The notes below the pieces were generated by a model. The model ran no database searches, was not told the DNA's origin, and saw nothing but the letters and a program-made list of their open reading frames with translations. The translations under genes and the position numbers were made by a program. A stretch of 64,000 bases of DNA, taken from Daphnia carinata (lineage: Eukaryota > Arthropoda > Branchiopoda > Diplostraca > Daphniidae). The DNA is taken from positions 1,712,679 through 1,776,678 of the forward strand of contig NC_081337.1 in the NCBI RefSeq assembly GCF_022539665.2, in the 5' to 3' direction. Shown here piece by piece: positions 11,642-21,049 of this stretch (within the stretch, counting starts at the first letter, position 1; the number at the start of each line of letters is the position of its first letter).

Positions 11642-12076
11642 TTAGTTTTGGATGGTGATAGGGTCGCGCCTCTGCCTTTTACGACCAGTGCCCCACTGGT
11701 CCGGCGACCAGTTGAAAAGAGGGGGGTGGCGCTTTCCTGGATCCAAGTCCAGAATTTGCTTGAGGGTGGTGACTGCTCCTCCCCAATCTTCGGCGTAAAG
11801 ATCGTCATTTAATTGACGGGTGAGCGCGGCCGTACGTTCCTCGATGCGGCGCTCGTAGCGTTGACATTCCATGTCCCATGACTCCATGTCGTCGAGCTCC
11901 GGGGACTGAGGCGTCTGGCTAACGATGTTGGTAGGTTTTTCCGGAACGGGAGTCCAATCGTCGTAGATTGGGTTGGCCACCATTGGTGCCATCGCTTTTC
12001 CGGCTTGCTCTTCGGCACTTAGCCACTCGGAAGCTGCCTGGGTTTGCTGATTGGTTGAGTTGGCGCACGGGTCCAT
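11642..12076 (-). CDS. Ty3-C accessory ORF Y (144 aa), TPR-like motif
   Basis: An intact 144-codon frame starts MDPCANSTNQQ. It is acidic and polar at first, then helical (ECQRYERRIEERTAALTRQL). It ends with AEDWGGAVTTLKQILDLDPGKRHP and a basic tail (RKRQRRDP). The W..A....L...LDLDP segment parallels the ORF at 9824-10225. The basic tail could be a nuclear localisation signal. It sits between the acidic ORF X and a 1.4-kb spacer. No known family is recognised. Confidence 0.55.
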   Translation of the reverse strand: MDPCANSTNQQTQAASEWLSAEEQAGKAMAPMVANPIYDDWTPVPEKPTNIVSQTPQSPELDDMESWDMECQRYERRIEERTAALTRQLNDDLYAEDWGGAVTTLKQILDLDPGKRHPPLFNWSPDQWGTGRKRQRRDPITIQN

Positions 12077-12169
12077 CTTTACGGAAGTTTAAATTTGGAG
12101 CGCGATTTTGGTGAACTCGACTCAACAAGTGTCAAAAACGTTGTGAAGTCCCTTTGAAATTTCTTGCTG

Positions 12170-12616
12170 TTAAATACACGGCGTTCGTATATGATCGTTG
12201 ACTTTGTTTCGGAAAAACGCTTCTAATTTCTTTAACGCATTGGTAGTCTTCGATTTCTGTGCGGGCGTCCGGTAGCATTTTGGGGGTGGCAATTCTTCAG
12301 GCTGATCGATGGCTGGCGCCACCTGTCGGGCCTCAGATTCCAAATTTATGGTAACTACATTGTTTTCGGGAATCGGTGTTGGATTATGACGGTTCAACAA
12401 TATGTCAGCTTCGATTGAGTTATCGTCAACCGAATCATGTATATCTTGAATTTCGTCGTTGAGGCATAATGGTTGTTTACTGTTGGCGTTGGCGTCCATT
12501 TTCTTTTCTGCCATTTCCAATTCCACGGATTCCAATTCCGCATTTTCCGCATCCGCAATTTTTAGTGGACTTACTTCCATATCCACGTTTTCCGATTCGC
12601 TTGTTGTTAGCTCCAT
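12170..12616 (-). CDS. Ty3-C accessory ORF X (148 aa), acidic
   Basis: A 148-codon frame begins about 110 bp downstream of the integrase C-terminal region. The first 40 residues are strongly acidic with repeated VxxE/ELESVELEMAE patterns. The C terminus is basic (KSKTTNALKKLEAFFRNK). No domain is recognised. It may be an independent accessory protein or a degraded extension of Pol, because frame shifts are common in this copy. Confidence 0.45.
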   Translation of the reverse strand: MELTTSESENVDMEVSPLKIADAENAELESVELEMAEKKMDANANSKQPLCLNDEIQDIHDSVDDNSIEADILLNRHNPTPIPENNVVTINLESEARQVAPAIDQPEELPPPKCYRTPAQKSKTTNALKKLEAFFRNKVNDHIRTPCI

Positions 12617-12724
12617 ATTTTCCAGTTTCCATTGTTTGGGTGGAAATCGATTTACGAAATCGATTCTCGAACTTCGAAGGCGTCTCGATAGGGGGACAAG
12701 GTTCGTCTTTCCATAACATTGTTT

Positions 12725-13836
12725 CGTATAAGGGCTTAGACGGTTAACGTGAGTTCGTTGACAGATGTATGAATTATCAGCAATATCAACTGTATTATTG
12801 GAATAAACTTTTACAACTCTATAAGGACCTTTATATTTAGAGGTAAATTTCCTACTATCGCCCTCTTTAACTACCCTAATATCTAATAATACTCTTCACC
12901 TACCATATACTGTTTTACATTCGCTCTTTTATTATATTGTTCCCTCTGACGTTTCCTTGCTTTTTCGATCTCCTCACGGACGCGCTGGAAACTGTAACGC
13001 AAGCGTTCAGTCAAGTTACCTACGTAATCCGATGCGGAGGTAAATGTTTTTGGGGAAGCGTTAAGGAATTCATCAATAGGTATATTGGGATCTCTACCGT
13101 GCAGTAAATAATACGGGGTTTCACATGTCGAAGAATGGACAGAACTACGGTAAGCAAATAAAACATCATCCAGCATATCTTCCCAGTTCTCATGTTCACC
13201 ATCTTTTAATTCCTTTCTCAACATTATTGTTAATGTTCGATTAAATCTTTCAGTCTCTCCGTTGCTAGCTGGATTGTAAGCAGTTGTTAATTCTTGATCA
13301 ATTTGTAATTTTTTACAGAAATAACGGAATAGCTTCGACGTGAAATTGGTTCCACGATCAGAAAGAATAGCTTTAAGCATACCATGTCTAACTATAATTG
13401 TCTTATATACACATTCTGCTTTCGTCTGTGCTGTTTGATCCCTTAACGCAACAGCTTCTACCCACCGGCTAAAATAATCGGTAATGACTAAAATATAACT
13501 ATTTCCATTAGGTAAAATTGGCGTAATTGGGCCCAAAAAGTCCATCCCAATGACTTGGAAAGGAGCTTTTGCTATTTCATGAGGATGCAACAACGCCCTA
13601 TATGTTGAAGAAGTGTTGGCGGTGCACACCTCACAAGCCTGGCAGTAGTCTTTAATTTCCTTTCTCATATTTGGCCAATAATAATGATTCTTTATTTTCA
13701 AATAGGTTTTATAAAAAGCTAAATGTCCGCCCATCGGTGCGTCATGTAGTTCTTTGAGCACTAGATGGCGTAACGATGCAGGCAAGACTAACTGATGGTT
13801 GGTTTCGTTTCTGTTGCTACCGGCAGATGGCAGCAC
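12725..13836 (-). pseudogene. pol: Ty3-C integrase
   Basis: The HHCC zinc finger is seen as HDAPMGGHLAFYKTYLKIK, then CQACEVC. The DDE core follows: GMDFLGPI, LSDRGTNFTS, then NGETERFNRTL. The open frame stops at 12883. In another frame just downstream (about 12730-12880) a KYKGPYRVVKV stretch is the GPY/F module found at the C terminus of many Ty3/Gypsy integrases. One frameshift therefore separates the core from its C terminus. The enzyme inserts the DNA copy, and the GAAG duplication is its footprint. Confidence 0.9.
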
Positions 13837-13918
13837 ATGCCGGTAAAGTGTACCATCAATAACTTCAAAATAATCAATTTCTTTAACCCAATCTGGTTTA
13901 GATTGAAGAATAGATTCC

Positions 13919-14440
13919 TCAATTGCGAATGTCTATGCAAAGGTCGTCTTCTAATTGTTTCTCGCAAATTAAGGTAATATTCCTACTCGTTTGTATACTA
14001 GCTACTTTTAAGCGTGACAGGCAATCTGCGTTTTGGTGAACACGTCCCGGCCTATATTTTAATTCATAATTCGTTGCGGCCAATAGTATAGCCCATCTCC
14101 CTAATCTACCATTATTATCCTTTTGTTCTTTAAGCCATTGCAAGGGACGGTGGTCACTGATAATTTCAAAAGGTTTATCCAATAGGTAATGCCTAAAATG
14201 CTTGATGGCATCTACCACTGCTAAGGCTTCCTTCTCTGTCGTACTATCATTCGATTCTGCTTTTGTTAACTGTCTACTGGAGTAGGCTATGGGGTGTTCC
14301 TGGCCATTTTGAATTTGGGATAGCACTGCTCCAATGCCGTAATCGCAGGCATCGGTGAAAAGGATAAATTTTTCATTGAAATTGGGGTAAGCAAGAACTG
14401 GTGGCGTTACTAGAGAATTGCGAGAATTTCTCGAAAGCAA
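13919..14440 (-). pseudogene. pol: Ty3-C RNase H
   Basis: Typical Ty3/Gypsy RNase H: LFTDACDYGIGAVLSQIQ, AYSSRQLTKAESNDSTTEKE, ISDHRPLQWL, then NADCLSRL. The acidic residues of the active site (Asp, Glu, Asp) are visible. It is out of frame with both RT upstream and integrase downstream, so Pol is not a single polyprotein in this copy. Confidence 0.9.
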
Positions 14441-15300
14441 CTTGTTCCTCAGGTCTCCAACTAAAAGGCTTCCTGCTAAGATCTTTATGAGTCAAACGAG
14501 TTAACGGTTTGGCAATCGATCCAAAATCCTTAATAAATCTTCTGTAGTATCCAGCTAATCCGAGAAATGATCTTACTTCATCGACTGAAGTCGGTGTTTT
14601 ATAATTGACTATTTTATCAATTTTGCTCGGATCAGGCTTAATACCATCGGTCGATATTACGTGACCTAGATAATTTACTGAGCGTTTAATAAACTGGCAT
14701 TTCTTGAGTTTCAATTTCAGATTGGCATCCCGTAATAATTCAAAAATTTCTCGAATATCACGTAAATGATCTTCGAAAGTGTCGGAAAAGATTATAACAT
14801 CATCCAAATAAACTAATGCTTTACTTCCTAAAACGTCTTTCAGTACGTAATTCATTAGCCGTTGGAATGTGGCAGGTGCATTGCACAAGCCAAATGCCAT
14901 ACGTTTAAATTCGTAGAGGTTGTTTTCTACTACAAACGCTGTTTTTTCGATAGCTGGATCATCAATTTGAATTTGCCAATAACCTGAAGCTAAATCGAGG
15001 GTTGTGAAAAACTTCTTTCCATATAATTTGTCCAATGTTTCGTCTATCCTAGGCATAGGGAATGAATCTTTTTTCGTAATACTATTTAATTTTCTATAAT
15101 CCACACAAAATCTTACTTCTCCACACTTCTTTTCTACTAAAACCACGGGTGAAGCCCATGGAGAATGCGAATATTGGATTACATCTGCATCAAGCATTTC
15201 TTGAATTTTATCATCTAATAATTTTCTTTGGTTATTTGTTACTCTGTATGGGCGTTGTCGAATGGGCCTCGTCCTTGTGTATCAATCGTATGTTTTATAA
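14373..15300 (-). pseudogene. pol: Ty3-C reverse transcriptase
   Basis: Motifs in order: WASPVVLVEKKCGEVRFCVDYRKLN, FTTLDLASGYWQI, AFGLCNAPATFQRLMN, and the catalytic YLDDVIIFSD. LGHVISTDGI and the connection region SWRPEEQ follow. The open frame runs 15197-14373. The N-terminal linker continues upstream in a shifted frame to about 15480, with a SKLLIDFHDLFAS-like stretch. All RT catalytic aspartates are present. Confidence 0.92.
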
Positions 15301-15505
15301 GGTTGGTGTTTCCTAATTCTGAATCTTTGGACGCGAACAAGTCGTGAAAGTCGATTAATAATTTTGAAAGCGGTTCTTGAAATTCGGAATCTACTTCTGT
15401 GAGTAAAATTGGCTCAATTACTGGTTTAGGATTATCTTCTAATTTCGCTATAGAAATTTTTCCGATAACACTTCCAACTATTTCAATTATGCCTAATTTA
15501 GTGTT

Positions 15506-16065
15506 TCAAAGAATTTTGATTTGATGTAGTGAATGATTCTCGACCAAAATTTTATAAGTTCCATCTCCCGATACATTGCCGATAAATTCTTCGATATAAA
15601 TGCCTGCTGGCAAATCTTTTGCTGGGGTAAATATAAACGCTGTATTTTGTGGGACATACGGAAATGAACCTTTCATTTCCGCTGCAATTACTATCGACGT
15701 CTGACGAAATAGCGTCGTCTTTTTGACCGTAGTAACTGCCATGTCGGGTACCTCAGAGATGGCTGATCCCTGCTCATCCCTCGCTAGGTAAATGCTCCTG
15801 GCTTCTCCGTCAAGCCGAAATCCGTGCTTCTGGATTGCATCCCATCCAAGGATACAGTCCTCAGAAACACCATTAATAACAATAAATTCTTGATCAAAAA
15901 CTGTTTCTCCGTATTGTACGGGTAACATAACTCTTCCCAGCGTATGTAATTTCTTCTCCCCTACATCATATAAATCGAAGTAAAGCTGACTGCAGATCAC
16001 CTGACCTCTAGGGGGTAACTTATTAAATAATCTCTCATGGATAATCCTTTAGATGCGCCTGTATC
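15506..16065 (-). pseudogene. pol: Ty3-C retropepsin (aspartic protease)
   Basis: The active site DTGAS lies at 16051-16065, directly after a stop codon in the same frame. It is outside the open frame that starts at 16000. The flap/second half shows EDCILGWDAIQKHGF, the usual ILGxDxL signature. It would cleave Gag-Pol. The stop just ahead of DTGAS breaks the link to Gag. Confidence 0.85.
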
Positions 16066-16199
16066 AAATAATCATTGTAGCGGGATCTGAAAAATTTTCA
16101 ATGGAATTCTAGGGGTCGATTCATTCGTCATAGTGGTTAATTTCGCGACTTGTCGGGGTTTAATATGAGGCTCGTTATCAACTGACCCGAAGCTACAGT

Positions 16200-17477
16200 T
16201 GATAGCTACTGGTTTCCCTGGTGTTGAGGGGGTCCTGGAATATTAGGTCTGCGAATTCCTATATTTTGGACAAATATTAGACTTATGCCCAATTTCTCGA
16301 CAGGAATAGCAGATTGGAGGCTGGGCTTGTTCCAGAGTGTGACGGTGAAATTGACGACAATTGGACTGAGTGTGACCGCGGTAACCACAAAAATTACAAG
16401 TTATGATCTGCTCATCTGTCCTGTTGTTATTATTATCGCTAGGTGGCGTCGAGAAAGAGGACGCAACTGGCGGCGGTCTGTTTGGAAATCGAGAAGTTGG
16501 TATTGGTAAGGGCTGGGATTATAATTATTATTATTATTATTATTACTGGGACGATGCTGGGGAGGCCTCCAGCTTCTGTCTTGATTAGCGTTTTCGATTG
16601 GAATGAAACTTGTTTCCTATCAGGAATGCCTGGTGTAACCGGAGAATAATCTTTCCTATCGTGCTGGAGTCGTTTAACAGCCTGTATGAGTTCGTGAAGA
16701 ACATCCTTAATATCATCTTTATCCGACTTTGGATTATCCCCTTGCTTATGGCTATGGCGAATATTGGCAACGGCACTGCTTACAATTTCTTTCTGGTCAC
16801 TTAACATTTGCTTCAGTTCTTTTAATTCCGAATGTTTTGCACTAAACGACTCGTCAATTGCCCTAACAAATTCATGCTTCTCATTGTCTGTTTCCAAGGC
16901 TTCCAGCCGAACGGCGTAAACGCGAGTTGCTGCTACGAGCTCGTGAAAATCTTTGAATTCCTTATATCTGACCTTAGCTTGCAATTTTGAATCCAATCCT
17001 TCGATAATTTCTGCATGAGAATAACTGCGAAAGATTTTTCCATATAACCATCAGGATATGCCTTTTTAAAATTTCCTGTAGACGATGAGCATAATCTACA
17101 ATTTTTTCCCCAGGTTTACGTTTAGCTTTATTGCATTTCTTAATATATACATCAACATTTTCATCCCCGTGAAAGTGATCGAGCAAAGCCGTTTTAATGG
17201 AACCATAGTCGTATGGATGTTTTTTAATTAAGGTTTGTATGAGTGAAAAAGCTTTATCTGTTAATTTTGCTCGCATCATCTGAATAATTTTCCCTTCAGA
17301 CCATCCTGCCCCATCAACTATACTCTCAAAAGATTCTAGCCAAGAGTCAAAGCGAGTAATTCGACTACCGGAAAAGGGAGGAAGTAATTGTAATCGTGAA
17401 AAGGTATGCTGGTTGTTTTGTAAATCATTTAAATCGTTTACTGTAGCTGCCCTGATAGGGGAATAAGAGTAAGCCAT
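16200..17477 (-). pseudogene. gag: Ty3-C Gag (capsid and nucleocapsid)
   Basis: The capsid begins at 17477 with MAYSYSP. It has the Ty3/Gypsy pattern LLPPFSGSRITRFDSWLESFESIVD, AKLTDKAFSLIQ and KKCNKAKRKPGEKIVDYAHRLQEIL. The frame shifts near 16990 into a coiled-coil-like part (16996-16439). Near 16260-16310 a third frame gives a CCHC knuckle (CYSCREIGHKSNIC). The gag start overlaps the end of the upstream 560-codon ORF by 53 bp. An (ATT)n microsatellite sits between capsid and knuckle. Confidence 0.88.
16519..16546 (+). repeat. (ATT)n microsatellite within Ty3-C gag
   Basis: About nine ATT/TTA units. On the coding strand it gives an asparagine run in one frame and an isoleucine run in another. 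It is a plausible source of length change. Confidence 0.8.
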
Positions 17478-19107
17478 ATTGTTGGTAAAAAAAAGTTATA
17501 GGAGAGTTTGGAGCCCTGTAATGGTGAGATTGCGCGGCGCCCGGAATGCGGTTCGAAACTGGCCGGGATTCGCCAATATTGTTGTCGGTCAGTGGTATCG
17601 ACGGTTTCGGAATCGTAGTCGTTCTGTCTTGCGCTTGTCTATCTGCTGTGATGATGTCGGACAAGTTGGGGTGATCTCCAGCTCTTCCTGGGTTTCCCGA
17701 ATGGACGATAGCAACTGTTTCAATTGTTTGGCAGTCTGGGTGAGGACGTCTTTGGTGATGGTCGATAGCTGCTTGTCGCACGGTCTTGCCACTCTCCGGA
17801 AGTGGGTCAATCTGTTCCCGAGGAGTATCAGTTCGGGTAACAGTGATTCCAAGCTGGTGATTGATTGTAGTTTCCTTATGAACGAGAGTAGGTTTAGTAT
17901 GGCCGTGAGAAGAGTCAGTTGGAATTCCAACAAGGTTTTCTCCAGGTGGATCGAGAATTCGAACGCTTCCAGGATCAGAAACTCGTATTGCCTCTCCTCC
18001 TCGCTGATTTGAGTCGTCGCTCTCGGCACAAAGCCGAAGAGGGTCGTGTCCTTCGCTGGTACGAGCGTCTGCAGTTCCTCTATGCTGTACGTTTGTCCTA
18101 ACAGGAACGTCGTATACTGCCTCGCATACGTCGTAAAGGACGTCGTCAACTCGGACGCCTGTTGATCCGCCTTCCGCGTCGTCCGCTTTATCTGCCCGCT
18201 GGCCCTCACTTCTTGAATCGCAGCTAAGTATTTCAGGAATATTGTTGGCGTCTCCACGTCCGTCAGCAACTGCGGTTTGCCCAGGGGGCGGTCTCTCAGC
18301 CCGAAATCGTTCAGTAGCCGGTTTAGCTGGTCCCAAATTTTCGGGTCGTGTGACTGGAAGTCCAACACCCTCTCCTTCAGGCACTTGAGTGCTAATATCA
18401 GGGACGGAATCGGACTCGACGGCGTCGGAAATACTTTGGATGGATTGCTCTGGATCTCGTGGTATAGGTGATGGAGACTCAAGTTGAGGTGATCGTCCAT
18501 TCACTGGGCTTTTCTTTTGGAAGAAGCTTAAAAGAGTACTCGAGAGGAGACTAGCCTTTGATTCGCTTTTCGTAGGTGATTTTGGAGGAGAAAGACGAGA
18601 AAAGAACTTAGCATAAACCGATCGTGGACGTTGAGTGGCTGCGGCAGTAGACTTAGCACGTGCACCAGTTTGTTTATTGGTGGGTTTAACGAACGGACCT
18701 ACTTCCTCATAAGCAGGATTCGACCGTAGTTTACGTAACTGAGTATTATCTGTCTGCACTTTAGGTTTCAAAACAGGGGAAGCAGATTTCTTAACGGCTT
18801 CAGTGTCTGCTTCTGTCTCTTTACAGCCCTGAACTCTATCTAACGTGGATGAAGAGCGACCTGATAGTTTCTCAAAATCAATTAACTTAGCAACCGTTTC
18901 GTCGGTTATTTGTACCACCGGCGTTAGGGAAACAAGGGGGGTGCTTACAGGCGTGCGAGGTATCTTATGTCCGCCAGAAATAACATCATCCGTCATTGAG
19001 TTCGAGAAACCGCTGCCACCATAATGTAAAGCATCTTCCCGTGTGGGAAGATGGACTTTACGGATTAAGACAATAAATGTAAATTGAACTCGAGGCGTTT
19101 TACCCAC
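17425..19107 (-). CDS. Ty3-C 5' ORF1 (560 codons), proline/serine-rich, unknown
   Basis: The frame is open from inside the 5' LTR (ATG at 19107) to 17425. A more likely start is MTDDVISGG near 18994, just after the primer site. Residues 40-200 are basic and Ser/Pro-rich (SRLSPPKSPTKSESK, SLLSSTLLSFFQKK). From about residue 203 it shares its DNA with ORF2 in another frame. There it is low-complexity and charged (many D, R, P, T), as is usual for overprinted disordered proteins. Its end overlaps the gag start. A 5' ORF before gag is not a standard Ty3/Gypsy gene. I recognise no family. Confidence 0.6.
   Translation of the reverse strand: MGKTPRVQFTFIVLIRKVHLPTREDALHYGGSGFSNSMTDDVISGGHKIPRTPVSTPLVSLTPVVQITDETVAKLIDFEKLSGRSSSTLDRVQGCKETEADTEAVKKSASPVLKPKVQTDNTQLRKLRSNPAYEEVGPFVKPTNKQTGARAKSTAAATQRPRSVYAKFFSRLSPPKSPTKSESKASLLSSTLLSFFQKKSPVNGRSPQLESPSPIPRDPEQSIQSISDAVESDSVPDISTQVPEGEGVGLPVTRPENLGPAKPATERFRAERPPPGQTAVADGRGDANNIPEILSCDSRSEGQRADKADDAEGGSTGVRVDDVLYDVCEAVYDVPVRTNVQHRGTADARTSEGHDPLRLCAESDDSNQRGGEAIRVSDPGSVRILDPPGENLVGIPTDSSHGHTKPTLVHKETTINHQLGITVTRTDTPREQIDPLPESGKTVRQAAIDHHQRRPHPDCQTIETVAIVHSGNPGRAGDHPNLSDIITADRQAQDRTTTIPKPSIPLTDNNIGESRPVSNRIPGAAQSHHYRAPNSPITFFYQQYGLLLFPYQGSYSKRFK
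17589..18500 (-). CDS. Ty3-C 5' ORF2 (303 codons) nested in ORF1
   Basis: The frame opens at ATG 18500, directly preceded by an in-frame TGA, so this is the only possible start in frame. It is on the same strand as ORF1 and in the same frame as gag, 111 bp upstream of the gag ATG. The protein looks globular and helical: LSLHHLYHEIQ, LILALKCLKERVLDFQ, FEFSIHLEKTLLEFQLTLL, LNLLSFIRKLQ, ESLLPELILLGNRL. It has no signal peptide or clear membrane span. It could be a matrix-like N-terminal domain once joined to Gag, or a separate accessory protein. No known family is recognised. Confidence 0.6.
   Translation of the reverse strand: MDDHLNLSLHHLYHEIQSNPSKVFPTPSSPIPSLILALKCLKERVLDFQSHDPKIWDQLNRLLNDFGLRDRPLGKPQLLTDVETPTIFLKYLAAIQEVRASGQIKRTTRKADQQASELTTSFTTYARQYTTFLLGQTYSIEELQTLVPAKDTTLFGFVPRATTQISEEERQYEFLILEAFEFSIHLEKTLLEFQLTLLTAILNLLSFIRKLQSITSLESLLPELILLGNRLTHFRRVARPCDKQLSTITKDVLTQTAKQLKQLLSSIRETQEELEITPTCPTSSQQIDKRKTERLRFRNRRYH
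19004..19021 (-). promoter_or_regulatory. Ty3-C primer binding site (putative)
   Basis: In element orientation TGGTGGCAGCGGTTTCTC lies three bases after the 5' LTR end. The initial TGG is complementary to tRNA CCA ends, which is the expected position for minus-strand priming. The tRNA species is not assigned. Confidence 0.6.
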
Positions 19108-19663
19108 AATGACGTATGCGTTTATTGTAAGCTAAGACATAAGAATTAAAAAGGTAAGAGAACAAAAGATAAGAAGAAACATTCGGGAAAACAGTTAAAA
19201 GAAAGAACAAATAGACGGGGGGTCTTACCGTGAACTCACGAGTGAAAGAATGGAAGAAAACGACACAAGGCGAACTTGGATTTCAGCTTCCACACGAGCG
19301 ATACACAGCAAGAGTTCAGATTCGTAAGAATCTGACAATCAATGTCCGGGACAGCTCGGGACTAGAACGAATTCTAACTCAAAGTTTAGGCAAGGAAACA
19401 TTAAGCAAGACACAATACTACTCAATAAAGCGGGGAAGATTGACTTAAGGCGACTATTTGGCACGGCTGCAACTACTTGTCTGATTTTCATCAACTGCTA
19501 GGTTTATCACGAAACTTTGCATACTGCAAAAGTGGCGTGATTGGGCGGAGCTTGTGCATTCACGCAGCAGCCATATAGTGTTGCAATTACCATGTCCAGA
19601 CTTGCGTTTACTACTGAAGCAAAAGCGAGAAAAAGTTAAAGTAATATGTTCGGCTTCGTTACA
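19025..19663 (-). repeat. Ty3-C 5' LTR (639 bp)
   Basis: It starts TGTAACG and ends TTTACA in element orientation. It matches 6177-6913 with few substitutions. It lacks about 90 bp upstream of the CACTATAT box, plus a few bases near 19238. Because it is the promoter copy, the deletion may have altered transcription. Confidence 0.92.
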
Positions 19664-20005
19664 GAAGCTACCTCTTCATTTCGAAATCATTCCAACATTA
19701 ACTCCTTTCTTGTCTCATTCTACAAGCCGCATCGTGGTGTTACTGCAAACACTATAAGCGGATGGATACGTTCGACCCTCACGGCCGTCGGGATAGACAC
19801 ATCGATATTTTCTGTGCATTCTACCAGAGGGGCTGCAGCCTCAAAGGCCTTTATGGCCGGTGCTTCAGTAGATTCAATTCTTAAGGCTGGGCATTGGACT
19901 AAGGGAGTCCACGTTCAGCAAGTTCTACAAAAGAAATTCAGTTCCGTCAGTCGCCGCAACCGTTTTCAGCTCGGCAGTTTAAAATTAGCGCACAACCTGC
20001 TTTGA
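19664..20005 (+). pseudogene. DIRS-B tyrosine recombinase, C-terminal half
   Basis: It resumes the frame broken at 6176 (the first bases GAAG are the second target-site copy). The catalytic block reads VHSTRGAAASKA (His-x-x-Arg), then ILKAGHW. In DIRS enzymes the nucleophile lies in a following TFxxFYxR-like stretch. Here that position reads VHVQQVLQKKF, so the tyrosine seems replaced by leucine. The domain ends at KLAHNLL, just before the internal complementary region. Confidence 0.87.
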
Positions 20006-20018
20006 AATCACCCTTAGG

Positions 20019-20129
20019 GTCGAAAGTAAGTTGCTTTCTTATGTATAATTGAGAATTACCAGAGGGATCGCTCTGCGATCCCGAAAGGTAATTATAATTA
20101 TACGAGAAATAACGAGAGAGACCCTAAGG
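20019..20129 (+). repeat. DIRS-B internal complementary region (ICR)
   Basis: 20019-20049 is the inverse of the left outer edge (1295-1325, 29/31). 20050-20129 is the inverse of the right outer edge (21115-21194, about 95%). The two halves meet at 20049/20050, so the region is the complement of the two termini joined head to tail. It contains a strong hairpin (AATTACC...GGGATCG / CGATCCC...GGTAATT) and abuts GAGAGACCC TAA GGGTCTCTC. This is diagnostic of DIRS elements, where it guides formation of the circular copy. Confidence 0.85.
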
Positions 20130-21049
20130 GTCTCTCAAATCAAAGAAATCCAAAAATCTAAATCAAAGAAGACAAAACAAGGAGTGTTGACTCGAGTTTG
20201 TTTTCTATACCACAAGAGGCGCCTGCAACACTTAGGTGCCTTTAGCCAGTACAAAACAACAAATATAACGGGATGTATTTAGACAATAAAAATATTTTTT
20301 GTATCTTTATAAAGAAAAACCTTTTATAAATTCGGGAAAGAAACTAGAAGCTCTTGCGGCTTCTAGGTTAAAAGATACACGCAAAATAAAAAGAGGCCTA
20401 ATTTGGGGAAAGCCCTATGCGAGGCAATGGCGGCGCGAAACGGAAAAACGGGGAAATTTTATACACATGAACGCACATATAACGTTCAGGATTTTTTGTG
20501 TACAACTATGCGCTGCATATCGCTGGATAGAAAATTCATCTACGGGTACGCAGATTTTTTTTCTTAAACATAACTATAAGGGGTAATCCACAAATAAATA
20601 AAAACTAGGGGGACGTAGCGCCATAAGACGCCATGTTAAAAGGGCCAAAAAATGACCGAGTGTATAATATTTTTGGTGGGTACTGTATGATTGCTTATTA
20701 ACCTGCAGGTCTCAGTCTCGTCCATCCAGGCGCAGAGCAAGATATTAGCCGAATCCCTAATGGATAAGCAAGGCCAACTCCGAATTTGTTCACCCCGAGT
20801 TGTCTTTTGTGTTAGTATTTTCTTGGCCTTTTTTTCTGGTGCCACCAGTTTTTTTGCCACATGAGAAGCTGTCAGTTTTTTCGTTGTTTTGTTACACGAT
20901 TTTGTGTTTTTTCCTGTTTGTTAGAAAATTCTGCTATTTGGTATGTTATTTGTTATTATCATTTGTTCTCCTCGCCACCTTGTACCTGCAACTTGGTTAT
21001 CGGGCCCTTCTCAGTTCTCCGTCTCATTCGCTAAAAAATGTTTGATCGT
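20130..21049. other. DIRS-B sequence between ICR and right terminus, no gene
   Basis: In typical DIRS elements the ICR lies close to the right terminus, so these 920 bp may include an unrecognised insertion. Visible structure is limited to a hairpin CTAGAAGC tcttgcg GCTTCTAG near 20345-20369. Frames here are short and I recognise none. Confidence 0.5.

Larger units (their letters stand above)
6177..19663 (-). mobile_element. Ty3-C: 13.5-kb env-bearing Ty3/Gypsy retrotransposon
   Basis: This complete insertion (13,487 bp) has paired LTRs and a GAAG target duplication, and interrupts the DIRS recombinase gene. It is read on the minus strand: LTR, primer site, an ORF pair upstream of gag, gag, protease, RT, RNase H, integrase, three accessory ORFs, an env-like gene, purine tract, LTR. 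The gene order is that of env-carrying Ty3/Gypsy elements. The extra 5' ORF, three accessory ORFs and long non-coding gaps make it roughly twice the usual size. The LTRs are close to identical apart from one deletion, yet gag, pol and env are split across frames. Confidence 0.93.

Noticed and set aside
17478-17590. Primer-site-like sequence (TGGCGAATCCCGGCCAG on the minus strand) before Ty3-C gag
   Set aside because: It lies about 1.5 kb from the LTR end, so it cannot be the primer site; TGG at 19021 is correctly placed.
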